In this document: positions 24,647 to 33,307 of the stretch, piece by piece
Position numbering within the stretch: position 1 is the stretch's first letter
How the letters are laid out: every line of letters starts with the position of its first letter
DNA from: Paramylibacter kogurei
Lineage (GTDB): Bacteria; Pseudomonadota; Alphaproteobacteria; Rhodobacterales; Rhodobacteraceae
Assembly: GCF_002742285.1 (NCBI RefSeq)
Contig: NZ_MDGM01000012.1
Span: forward strand, 248,001 to 312,000
DNA: 64,000 nucleotides
Direction of reading: 5' to 3'
Notes under the pieces: generated by a model
Seen by the model: only the letters and a program-made list of their open reading frames with translations
Databases searched by the model: none
Told to the model about the DNA's origin: nothing
Made by a program: the position numbers and the translations under genes

Positions 24647-25480
24647 ATGGCTGGTTTTCAGATTACCGATTGGGATGATGCCTATGAAAATTCGGGGCAT
24701 ATTGTTGATAGTGCGCTGATCCGCGAAACATGGGCAGGCGATGCAGCGGCATTTCGCGCCAATGTGGCATGCGAATTGGATGTTCCATATAGCGCGGCAT
24801 TTGGCGCCACGGATCGCGCAAAATACGATGTGTTTTTTCCCAAACAAACGCCCAAAGGATTGTTTGTCTTTGTCCATGGTGGATATTGGCAAGCCACGGA
24901 TAAATCCGTCTGGTCGCATTTGGCACAAGGTGCGGTTGATGCGGGATGGGTGGCGGTTTTGCCATCGTATGATCTGTGCCCTGATGTATCCGTTGCGACC
25001 ATTATAAAAATGGTTGGGGCGGCGATTGATCATGCGGGTGGGCAATATGGTGGGCCCATTGTGTTGGCAGGGCATTCGGCAGGGGGTCATTTGGTGGCAT
25101 CCATGTGCCAAACGGATGCGCCCATTGCGCCCGATATCGCCAAACGTATTCGCCATGTGGTGCCGATTTCGGGGCTGTTTGATTTACGTCCAATGTTGAA
25201 AACCAAAATCAACGATGCGCTGGGCTTGGATATGCGCGGCGCCATTGAAAGCAGCCCAGCATTGAAAATACCGCGCAAGGATGCGCGTATCACCGCTTGG
25301 GTGGGCGGGGGTGAGCGTTCGGAGTTTTTACGCCAAAACGCATTGATCGCAAATGTCTGGCGCGGGCTTGGGATCTGGAGCGATGAAATCGTGGAACCAG
25401 ATCGACACCATTTTAATGTGATTGATGGGCTGCGCGATCAAAACTCTGCCTTGATGCAAACCATCCTACGCCCATTTTAA
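24647..25480 (+). CDS. Kynurenine formamidase-type alpha/beta hydrolase
   Basis: 277 residues. The oxyanion motif HGGYW (77-81) and nucleophile elbow GHSAGG (Ser144) with a late DRHHF histidine match the alpha/beta-hydrolase class of arylformamidases, which turn N-formylkynurenine into kynurenine. The start at 24647 has a GGGGGGA tract just upstream; an ATG at 24635 is possible. Kynureninase follows 16 bp after the stop, which gives strong functional support. No tryptophan 2,3-dioxygenase gene is in the window. Confidence 0.85.
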   Translation: MAGFQITDWDDAYENSGHIVDSALIRETWAGDAAAFRANVACELDVPYSAAFGATDRAKYDVFFPKQTPKGLFVFVHGGYWQATDKSVWSHLAQGAVDAGWVAVLPSYDLCPDVSVATIIKMVGAAIDHAGGQYGGPIVLAGHSAGGHLVASMCQTDAPIAPDIAKRIRHVVPISGLFDLRPMLKTKINDALGLDMRGAIESSPALKIPRKDARITAWVGGGERSEFLRQNALIANVWRGLGIWSDEIVEPDRHHFNVIDGLRDQNSALMQTILRPF

Positions 25481-25496
25481 TTTATCGGAGAACACC

Positions 25497-26675
25497 GTGA
25501 AAAAAGATCAGTTTCAAATCCCAGAGGGTGTGATTTACATGGATGGCAATTCGCTGGGGCCATTGCCAAAATCCGTGCCCACGCGCCTGTCGCAAACCGT
25601 TCACGATGAATGGGGTGCGATGTTGATCAAAGGTTGGAACGATGCGGGTTGGATGGATATGCCAACGCGATTGGGGGATCGGATTGGTGCCATGTTGGGT
25701 TGCGCCAATGGTAGCGTGGTGTTGGGCGATACCCTGTCGATCAAGGTGTATCAGGCATTGGCAGCGGCGCTCAACCTGAACCCCGATCGCCGTGTTGTAT
25801 TATCCGACAATGGCAATTTCCCGTCTGATTTATACATGGCGCAAGGGTTGTTAAATACGCTGAATCGCGGGCATGAATTGCGCGTGGTGGACCCTGATAA
25901 AGTGTTGGAACATATCACATCTGATGTGGCGGTGTTGATGTTAACCCATATCGATTATCGCAGCGGGCGCATGCATGACATGATGGCGCTGACCAAGGCC
26001 GCACAGGATTCGGGCGTGGTGGTGATCTGGGATCTGGCGCATTCGGCGGGGGCGGTTCCCGTTGATATGGGGGCAAGTGGCGCAGAATTTGCGGTTGGTT
26101 GTACCTATAAATATCTGAACGGTGGACCGGGGGCGCCTGCGTTTATCTATGTACGCCCCGATTTGATTGACCGCATTGATCCGTCATTGTCAGGATGGCT
26201 TGGCCATGATGCGCCATTTGCGTTTGAATTGGGGTATCGCCCTGCGGGTGGGATTGATCGGATGCGCGTTGGCACACCACCAATTTTACAAATGGCGGCA
26301 CTGGATGCCGCGCTTGATGTGTGGGAAGGGGTTTCAATGGATGAATTGCGCAACAATTCCATTGCATTATCAGAGCGATTTATCAGTGGTGTTGAACAAC
26401 ACTGCCCCACTTTAACATTGGCCAGCCCGCGTGATCCGCAACTGCGCGGATCGCAAGTGTCGTTTCAATGTGAAAACGGATATGCAGTGATGCAAGCCTT
26501 GATCCACCACGGTGTGATCGGCGATTTTCGTGCACCTGATCTGATCCGATTTGGGTTCACGCCACTGTATTTAGATAGCGGCGATATTGATCAAGCGGTG
26601 GATATATTGGCGCGGATCATGCGCGATGATCTGTGGCAAGACGCGAAATTTCAAACACGATCCGCCGTGACCTGA
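25497..26675 (+). CDS. kynU: Kynureninase
   Basis: 392 residues, a PLP enzyme of the aminotransferase class V fold that splits kynurenine into anthranilate and alanine. MDGNSLGPLP at the N-terminus, WDLAHSAGAVPVD with the PLP aspartate and the Schiff-base Lys205 in TYKYLNGGPGAP are all present. It is the second gene of the formamidase–kynureninase pair. Its last 25 bases overlap the convergent phosphodiesterase gene. Confidence 0.94.
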   Translation: MKKDQFQIPEGVIYMDGNSLGPLPKSVPTRLSQTVHDEWGAMLIKGWNDAGWMDMPTRLGDRIGAMLGCANGSVVLGDTLSIKVYQALAAALNLNPDRRVVLSDNGNFPSDLYMAQGLLNTLNRGHELRVVDPDKVLEHITSDVAVLMLTHIDYRSGRMHDMMALTKAAQDSGVVVIWDLAHSAGAVPVDMGASGAEFAVGCTYKYLNGGPGAPAFIYVRPDLIDRIDPSLSGWLGHDAPFAFELGYRPAGGIDRMRVGTPPILQMAALDAALDVWEGVSMDELRNNSIALSERFISGVEQHCPTLTLASPRDPQLRGSQVSFQCENGYAVMQALIHHGVIGDFRAPDLIRFGFTPLYLDSGDIDQAVDILARIMRDDLWQDAKFQTRSAVT

Positions 26676-27490
26676 GACGCACCATCACGTTTGGCCGCGC
26701 CTGCGTCTACGGCGATATCGTAATCTTCGCTATGGACAACAATGCTGTCATCCGTGACGAAAATAATGCCATAGGCCGCTGGTTCTTCCACCGATAGGGA
26801 TGGATCACACACATCCGTGACCATCGGCATCTGATGGCAGGTGCTTTTGAACATGGAAAAGCTCTGTCCCTGTGTGGTGCCTGATATTGTACGATGCACA
26901 TGGCCTGCGAAAAAATGCGCGACATTGGGGAAACGGTTTAATAAGGCAAGCAATTCATCGCCATTGCGCATACGGATCATGTCCATGCCCGGAAACCCGA
27001 TGTCATGGGGCGGGTGATGCAGGAATAACAACACCCGCGCATCCCCCGCATCAATCAATTGCTGTTCCAGCCAAGCCAGACGTGCAGGGCATAAAAAACC
27101 TGCATGTCCCATCAAGCTGTCCAATGAACGATCAACCGTATCAAGCGTGATAATCACATCATCGCCAATGGTTTGCACCGATTGGATAAACCCATCGGGG
27201 CCTTGGGGTGCATCGGGGAATGCGGCCAAAAACGGTTCGCGTTCATCGTGATTGCCAATCAATAATGTGATCGGGATCGGGTATCCATCAATTGCGGTTT
27301 TTAGTGCCTGATATTGCGCTGGTGTGCCTGCATGGGTCAGGTCACCCGTTAAAAATAACGCCTTGGCATCTGGGTGGGTTTTGGCGGCGTGATCTAGGGC
27401 GCGTTGAAACTGATCCAACGGATCAAGCCCAATAATCGTTTCCCCTGCATCGCACAGGTGAATATCCGTCATGACCAAGATTTTATGCAT
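26651..27490 (-). CDS. CpdA-like metallophosphoesterase (probable 3',5'-cAMP phosphodiesterase)
   Basis: 279 residues with the calcineurin-type metal-binding blocks in order: MTDIHLCD, LTGDLTH, GNHDER, LFLHHPPH and FAGHVHR. The order and spacing match CpdA/class III cyclic nucleotide phosphodiesterases. It overlaps the kynureninase 3' end tail to tail. A GTG lies one codon before the chosen ATG. Substrate is inferred from family. Confidence 0.85.
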   Translation of the reverse strand: MHKILVMTDIHLCDAGETIIGLDPLDQFQRALDHAAKTHPDAKALFLTGDLTHAGTPAQYQALKTAIDGYPIPITLLIGNHDEREPFLAAFPDAPQGPDGFIQSVQTIGDDVIITLDTVDRSLDSLMGHAGFLCPARLAWLEQQLIDAGDARVLLFLHHPPHDIGFPGMDMIRMRNGDELLALLNRFPNVAHFFAGHVHRTISGTTQGQSFSMFKSTCHQMPMVTDVCDPSLSVEEPAAYGIIFVTDDSIVVHSEDYDIAVDAGAAKRDGASQVTADRV

Positions 27491-27518
27491 CACATCCCTC
27501 GTAAATCGAAAATTGCGA

Positions 27519-28496
27519 CTACCCTAGAATGGTTTGAAATTTTTCCAAGCTGATATTTGCACCACATGCCAATATGCCCACACGTTTTCCCGCACAAATT
27601 TCGCGCAATGGCCCGATCAACCCTGCAAGTGCTGCCGCACAGGCGGGTTCTGGCATCAGGTTGAGCGATTGATTCATCAACGCCATTGCGCGGCGCATTT
27701 CATCGTCGTGCACGCGATGAATGGCGGTGACATTTTGTTGGGTTAGACCAAATGAAATGGGCAGGGCGGTGGGTGATCCCAAACTATCGGCGATGGTATC
27801 CACCGATGAAATCTGTTCGGGTTTGCCGCTGGCAAAGCTGCGATACATCGTATCTGCACCAAATGGTTCAATGCCGTAAATTTCGATGTTTGGGTTCAAG
27901 AGTTTGAGCGCAACACTCGCCCCGCTGATCAATCCACCACCACCCACGGGGAAAATGGCGATATCCAGATCATCGGACTGTGCATGAAATTCTGCGCCCA
28001 ATGTGGCAGAGCCAAGCGACATTGATAGACCCTCGAACGGGTGTAATATCGCGCGATTTTCATTGGCTGCGATATCTTGCATGGTTTGAAACGCATGGGC
28101 GATATCCTCACACAGGATAGCGTCCGCCCCCAGTGCACGACAGCCATCAATGCGAATGGCATCGGCGTGGCGTGGAATGGCGATTTTTGCGCTGATCCCT
28201 GCGGCATTGGCCGCCCATGACACTGCAAGTGCATGATTGCCACCACTGGCGGCAACAACACCCGATTTGCGCTGATCAGGGGTGAGGTTTTGAACAGACA
28301 GATAAACGCCGCGTGCCTTGAACGATCCCGCCATTTGAAACAGTTCCAGTTTCAATGTCGCGCGGCACCCATCGGGCAGGGCGTCAACCATTTGGGGTTG
28401 GTTCAGATCAACAATGGGTGTCTTGATGATCTGCCCCGCCAGCGTTTTTTGCGCGGCTTTGATTTGGGGCAGATCAATCGTTGGTATTTGCGTCAC
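27519..28496 (-). CDS. Threonine/serine dehydratase family PLP enzyme
   Basis: 325 residues, fold type II PLP enzyme. Lys60 in AGSFKARG binds PLP, and SGGNHA and GGGGLISG are the substrate and phosphate loops. It lacks the C-terminal ACT regulatory domain of biosynthetic IlvA, so a catabolic or racemase-like role is more likely. Its start overlaps the pyruvate carboxylase stop by 4 bp, suggesting co-translation and a link to serine/threonine-derived pyruvate metabolism. Confidence 0.86.
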   Translation of the reverse strand: MTQIPTIDLPQIKAAQKTLAGQIIKTPIVDLNQPQMVDALPDGCRATLKLELFQMAGSFKARGVYLSVQNLTPDQRKSGVVAASGGNHALAVSWAANAAGISAKIAIPRHADAIRIDGCRALGADAILCEDIAHAFQTMQDIAANENRAILHPFEGLSMSLGSATLGAEFHAQSDDLDIAIFPVGGGGLISGASVALKLLNPNIEIYGIEPFGADTMYRSFASGKPEQISSVDTIADSLGSPTALPISFGLTQQNVTAIHRVHDDEMRRAMALMNQSLNLMPEPACAAALAGLIGPLREICAGKRVGILACGANISLEKFQTILG

Positions 28497-31400
28497 GCTT
28501 CGAATTCGATCAACAAATCCTTGGCGTCAACTTGTGAACCAGCGGGGGCGTGGATCGCCTTGATCACGCCATCACGTTCGGCGTTGATGCCTGTTTCCAT
28601 TTTCATCGCTTCGATGGTGCACAGCATATCACCCTGTTTCACCTCTTGGCCGACATTGACCACAACGGATGAAATCACACCGGGCATAGGTGCGCCCACA
28701 TGGGCGGCATTGCCAGATTCCGCGGTTGGGCGTTTTGCGCTTGTTGCGGCCTTTGATCGATCTGTCACGCGGATTGTGCGTGGTTGACCGTTCAATTCAA
28801 AGAACACGCGCGCCTGACCATCATCATCGGTATCACCCACCGCAATCAATTGGATTTCCAGCGTTTTCCCGGGATCAATTTCTGCGGTGATTTCTTCGCG
28901 TTGGTTCATCCCGTAAAAGAAAACTTTGGTTGGGATGGTACGCACAGGGCCAAATTTGCGATGGCGCCCCATGTAATCCAAGAACACTTTTGGATACATC
29001 AGATAACCGTTCAGATCCTCATCATCGACCTTGAACCCATCCAATTCCTTGGACAGTTTTGCACGCTCCGCTTCCAGATCAAGGGGTTTGAGGTGTTCGC
29101 CCGGGCGTGATGTATCGGGTTTTTCACCTTTCAAAACCTTGGACACGATCCCATCGGGGAAACCGCCCTCTGGCTGGCCCAGATTGCCGCGCATCATATC
29201 AACCACACTATCGGGGAATGCGACCTCTGTTTTTGGGTTTTCTACATCCGCGCGGGTAAGGTCTTGTGTAACCATCATCAAGGCCATGTCGCCCACAACC
29301 TTGGACGATGGGGTCACTTTGACGATATCGCCAAACATTTGGTTCACATCGGCATAGGTTTTTGCAACCTCTGGCCAGCGATCCTCGAGCCCCAATGAAC
29401 GCGCTTGTGCCTTGAGGTTGGTAAATTGACCACCGGGCATTTCGTGCAAGTATACTTCGGATGCGGGGGATGACAGGCCGCTTTCAAATGGTTTGTAAAG
29501 CGCGCGCACACCTTCCCAATAATCGTTGATTTCGCGAATATGTGCGATATCCAATCCTGTGTCGCGATCGGTGTGGCGCAATCCTTCGACGATGGACCCA
29601 AGACAAGGTTGCGATGTGCCACCGCTAAACGCATCCATTGCGGCATCAACCGCATCAACACCAGCCTCGGCCGCGGCCAAGATTGTGGCACCCGCAATGC
29701 CAGATGTATCATGGGTGTGGAAATGGATCGGCAATCCGACCTCTTCTTTCAACGCCTTCACCAATACACGTGCGGCAGATGGTTTTAGCAAACCAGCCAT
29801 GTCTTTTAGGCCCAGAACATGCGCCCCTGCGGATTTCAGTTCCTTACCCATTTTGACGTAGTAGTTAAGGTTATATTTGGCACGGTTCGGGTCCAAAATA
29901 TCGCCCGTGTAACAAATCGTGCCTTCGCAAACCTTGTTGTTTTCCACAACCGCATCCATTGCGACGCGCATGTTTTCGACCCAGTTCAAACTGTCAAACA
30001 CGCGGAACACATCAACGCCGCTGGCGGCGGCTTGGCGAACGAATTCTTGCACTACGTTATCGGGATAGTTGGTATAACCCACACCGTTTGATGCGCGCAG
30101 CAACATTTGCGTCATCAGGTTGGGCATGCGACGGCGCAAATCGCGCAGGCGTTGCCATGGGCATTCTTGCAAGAAACGATAGGCCACATCAAATGTTGCA
30201 CCGCCCCAGCATTCCATGGAAAACAGTTGTGGCAGGTTGTGTGAATATGCCTCTGCCACTTTGATCATATCGTGGCTGCGCATACGGGTTGCCAACAATG
30301 ATTGGTGGCCATCGCGCATGGTGGTGTCGGTGATCAAGAGTTGTTTTTGTTCACCCATCCAGTCGGCCACGGCCTGTGGTCCCTTTTCTTCAAGCAGGTT
30401 GCGCGTACCGTATGCGGGTTTATCCGCATGGTTTTTCGGCGCTTTTGGTGCCTTGATCAACGGATCAAGCTTTGCGCGTCCTTCCACATCAGGGTGTCCG
30501 TTCACTGTGACATCGGCGATATAGTTCAAAATCTTGGTCGCGCGGTCACGACGCTGTGGGAATTTGAACAGATCGGGCGTCGTGTCGATAAATTTGGTGG
30601 TATAGGTGTTGTCCAAGAATGTTGGATGTTTCAACAGGTTGATTACAAAGGCGATATTGGTCGATACGCCGCGAATACGAAATTCGCGCAAGGCACGATC
30701 CATCCGCGCAATTGCGTTTGCTGGGCTTGGCCCTTTGGCGGTGATTTTCACCAGCAAGCTGTCGTAATAACGGGTAATCACCGCACCAGAATATGCCGTG
30801 CCACCATCAAGGCGAATGCCCAAACCCGTGGCGGAACGATAGGCGCTGATGCGGCCATAATCGGGGATGAAATTGTTTTGCGGATCTTCGGTGGTGATAC
30901 GGGTTTGCAAGGCGTGCCCGTTCAATTTGATGTCTGCTTGGCTGGCGGCACCTGTGGCGCGTTCCAATGTGGCACCTTCGGCGATTTTGATCTGGGCGCG
31001 CACGATGTCGATGCCGGTGACCTCTTCCGTGACGGTATGTTCCACCTGAACGCGTGGGTTCACTTCGATAAAGAAAAATTCCTCTGTGTCCATGTCCATC
31101 AGGAATTCAACCGTACCCGCACATTCATAACCAACATGGGCACAGATTTTACGACCCAATTCGCAAAGTTCCGTGCGTTGTTTTTCTGTCAGATATGGGG
31201 CAGGGGCGCGTTCCACGACCTTTTGGTTGCGGCGCTGAACGGAACAGTCACGTTCATACAGGTGATAAATATTGCCAAAGCTGTCGCCAAGAATTTGCAC
31301 CTCTACGTGGCGGGCGCGTTGGACCAGACGTTCAAGATATCCCTCGCCATTGCCAAATGCGGCCTCTGCCTCGCGGCGGCCTTCCAGAACCTTTTCTTCC

Positions 31401-31939
31401 AGTTCATCGGCATTCATGATCGGGCGCATACCGCGCCCACCACCACCCCAAGATGCCTTGAGCATGAAAGGATAGCCAACCTCATCCGCCATGCGGCGTA
31501 CCTCGGCCATGTCATCGGGCAACACTTCGGTGGCGGGAACGACAGGCACGCCTGCCTCCATCGCCACGCGCCGTGCGGATGCTTTGTCACCCAATTGGCG
31601 CATGGTTTTGGCCTTGGGCCCGATGAATTTGATCCCTGCCTCTTCGCAGGCATCAACGAAATCGGGGTTTTCTGATAACAGACCATAGCCAGGGTGAATG
31701 GCATCCGCCCCAGACATTTTTGCCACGCGAATAATTTCAGGGATGCTCAGATATGCGGCCACGGGCCCCATGCCCTCGCCAATGCGATAGGCTTCGTCGG
31801 CCTTGAACCGGTGCAAACCCAATTTATCCTCTTCTGCAAAAACGGCGACCGTTTTTTTGCCCATTTCATTTGCAGCACGCATAATACGAATGGCAATTTC
31901 ACCGCGATTGGCGATCAGAATTTTCTTAAAGGATTTCAT
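28493..31939 (-). CDS. pyc: Pyruvate carboxylase
   Basis: 1148 residues, single-chain form. Order: biotin carboxylase with ATP-grasp (about 1-450, including KASWGGGGRGMR and the EVNPRVQVEHTVTE signature), carboxyltransferase with the TTMRDGHQSLLATR motif (about 540-830), allosteric linker, and a biotinyl domain at the C-terminus with EAMKME. It makes oxaloacetate from pyruvate for anaplerosis and fits the ethylmalonyl-CoA or TCA needs of roseobacters. The gene overlaps the dehydratase downstream. About 90 bp separates it from the next gene upstream, where its promoter must lie. Confidence 0.97.
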   Translation of the reverse strand: MKSFKKILIANRGEIAIRIMRAANEMGKKTVAVFAEEDKLGLHRFKADEAYRIGEGMGPVAAYLSIPEIIRVAKMSGADAIHPGYGLLSENPDFVDACEEAGIKFIGPKAKTMRQLGDKASARRVAMEAGVPVVPATEVLPDDMAEVRRMADEVGYPFMLKASWGGGGRGMRPIMNADELEEKVLEGRREAEAAFGNGEGYLERLVQRARHVEVQILGDSFGNIYHLYERDCSVQRRNQKVVERAPAPYLTEKQRTELCELGRKICAHVGYECAGTVEFLMDMDTEEFFFIEVNPRVQVEHTVTEEVTGIDIVRAQIKIAEGATLERATGAASQADIKLNGHALQTRITTEDPQNNFIPDYGRISAYRSATGLGIRLDGGTAYSGAVITRYYDSLLVKITAKGPSPANAIARMDRALREFRIRGVSTNIAFVINLLKHPTFLDNTYTTKFIDTTPDLFKFPQRRDRATKILNYIADVTVNGHPDVEGRAKLDPLIKAPKAPKNHADKPAYGTRNLLEEKGPQAVADWMGEQKQLLITDTTMRDGHQSLLATRMRSHDMIKVAEAYSHNLPQLFSMECWGGATFDVAYRFLQECPWQRLRDLRRRMPNLMTQMLLRASNGVGYTNYPDNVVQEFVRQAAASGVDVFRVFDSLNWVENMRVAMDAVVENNKVCEGTICYTGDILDPNRAKYNLNYYVKMGKELKSAGAHVLGLKDMAGLLKPSAARVLVKALKEEVGLPIHFHTHDTSGIAGATILAAAEAGVDAVDAAMDAFSGGTSQPCLGSIVEGLRHTDRDTGLDIAHIREINDYWEGVRALYKPFESGLSSPASEVYLHEMPGGQFTNLKAQARSLGLEDRWPEVAKTYADVNQMFGDIVKVTPSSKVVGDMALMMVTQDLTRADVENPKTEVAFPDSVVDMMRGNLGQPEGGFPDGIVSKVLKGEKPDTSRPGEHLKPLDLEAERAKLSKELDGFKVDDEDLNGYLMYPKVFLDYMGRHRKFGPVRTIPTKVFFYGMNQREEITAEIDPGKTLEIQLIAVGDTDDDGQARVFFELNGQPRTIRVTDRSKAATSAKRPTAESGNAAHVGAPMPGVISSVVVNVGQEVKQGDMLCTIEAMKMETGINAERDGVIKAIHAPAGSQVDAKDLLIEFEA

Positions 31940-32030
31940 ATGGCTTCACCTATTTGGGGTAGAGGTTTGACGTTAGGACAATTTTTAAGCGACAATATTG
32001 TGTTTTGTAAGCAAAAATTGATTTTTAGCG

Positions 32031-33200
32031 TCATTTTGGGGCAATTTGCGGTTGGTTTTCCGTTAGCGCTAACATTTTTGATGCTTGCTTGAGGTTTTTT
32101 GCCCCCATTTGCGCCAAATTCGATTCGATATCGGCACGTAAGATATTGATCAAATGGTCAATTCCTGTTGCGCCAAAGGCCGCCAATGCATAATGAAACG
32201 CCCGCCCCAACATGACAAAATCAGCGCCAAGTGCATAGGCACGGATGATATCAAGACCTGTTTCAACGCCGCTATCAAATATCACGGGGAAATGTGGGCC
32301 AAGGGCGGTGCGAATGGGGGGTAACATTGAAATACTGTCCAACCCGCCATCAAATTGACGCCCCGTGTGATTGGACACCCAGATGGCATCAATCCCTGTT
32401 TGTGCCAGACGGGTGGCATCATCGGGGGTGGTGACGCCCTTGACGATCATCGGGCCATCCCACATATCGCGCAGGCTGGCCAAATAATCCCAATCGGGCA
32501 TGCCGCGAATGACGTAACCCGCATGGGCGGTGGATGAAACCTTGCCCCCCAGTTTCAGATAATCCTCGGCAAATCGCAGGCGCGGCTTGCCATGTTTTAA
32601 AATCCCCATCGCCCAAGTTGGATGGGTGATGGATTGCCAAATCATATTCGGCGTGATGCGCGGCGGGATGGTCAGCTGTGCACGTTTTTGGCGTTCGCGA
32701 ATGCTGGTCATGGGCACATCGACGGTCAGCACCAGCGTGGTGAACCCCGCCGCTCGTGCGCGTTTGATCATATCGGAACGAATTTCCAGATCGCGTGCTG
32801 GGTAGAATTGAAACCACGCATGTTCGCCCAAATGGGGTGCGATGGTTTCAGGTGTCAGGGTTGCAACCGTGGACATGGAATAGGGGATATTATGTTCGCG
32901 CCCCTTGTCCGCCAAAATCGGTTCGGCATTGGGCCATATCATCCCCGACATGCCAATGGGCGCAATGCCAAATGGTGTGGCAAAATCATGCCCCAAAAAC
33001 CGCGTGGAAATATCGGGGGTATATTCGCCCTGTAATATTTTGGTGTGGAACAGGATGCGATCAAGCGCTGTGCGGTTGCGATGTTTTTGATCCTCTTTAC
33101 CCGTTGCGCTATCGACATATTCCCACGCAAAATGGGGCAGGCGCGATTTTGCGCGGCGTTTGATATCATCAAGGCTGGGGTATTTATTTTCCAAATCCAT
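32031..33200 (-). CDS. FMN-dependent alpha-hydroxyacid oxidase/dehydrogenase (LldD-like)
   Basis: 389 residues, TIM-barrel of the glycolate oxidase/L-lactate dehydrogenase family. Key stretches are PFGIAPIGMSGM, the FMN-binding TLVLTVDVP, IVKGVTTPDDA with the flavin lysine and SNHTGRQFDGG with the catalytic histidine region (family SNHGGRQ; here the middle Gly is Thr). I start at MDLENKYPSLDDIKRR; the frame runs 19 residues further upstream without support. Substrate may be L-lactate, glycolate or another 2-hydroxyacid. Confidence 0.87.
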   Translation of the reverse strand: MDLENKYPSLDDIKRRAKSRLPHFAWEYVDSATGKEDQKHRNRTALDRILFHTKILQGEYTPDISTRFLGHDFATPFGIAPIGMSGMIWPNAEPILADKGREHNIPYSMSTVATLTPETIAPHLGEHAWFQFYPARDLEIRSDMIKRARAAGFTTLVLTVDVPMTSIRERQKRAQLTIPPRITPNMIWQSITHPTWAMGILKHGKPRLRFAEDYLKLGGKVSSTAHAGYVIRGMPDWDYLASLRDMWDGPMIVKGVTTPDDATRLAQTGIDAIWVSNHTGRQFDGGLDSISMLPPIRTALGPHFPVIFDSGVETGLDIIRAYALGADFVMLGRAFHYALAAFGATGIDHLINILRADIESNLAQMGAKNLKQASKMLALTENQPQIAPK

Positions 33201-33307
33201 GCGCAAACTATGCGAAGATTGGGCGATATTGACAATGGTGAAAAACACGCGGAACAATTATGGAACATGGCTTCCCTATTTTTGCGATGCGGTCTATTGT
33301 CATGCGC

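Noticed and set aside
24497..25156. A 219-codon reverse-strand frame across the kynurenine formamidase gene
   Set aside because: The plus-strand hydrolase motifs and the adjacent kynureninase make the forward reading secure.
30302..31675. A 457-codon open frame on the plus strand opposite pyruvate carboxylase
   Set aside because: It is fully antisense to the highly conserved pyc gene, shows no recognisable domain and has the composition expected of a shadow frame.
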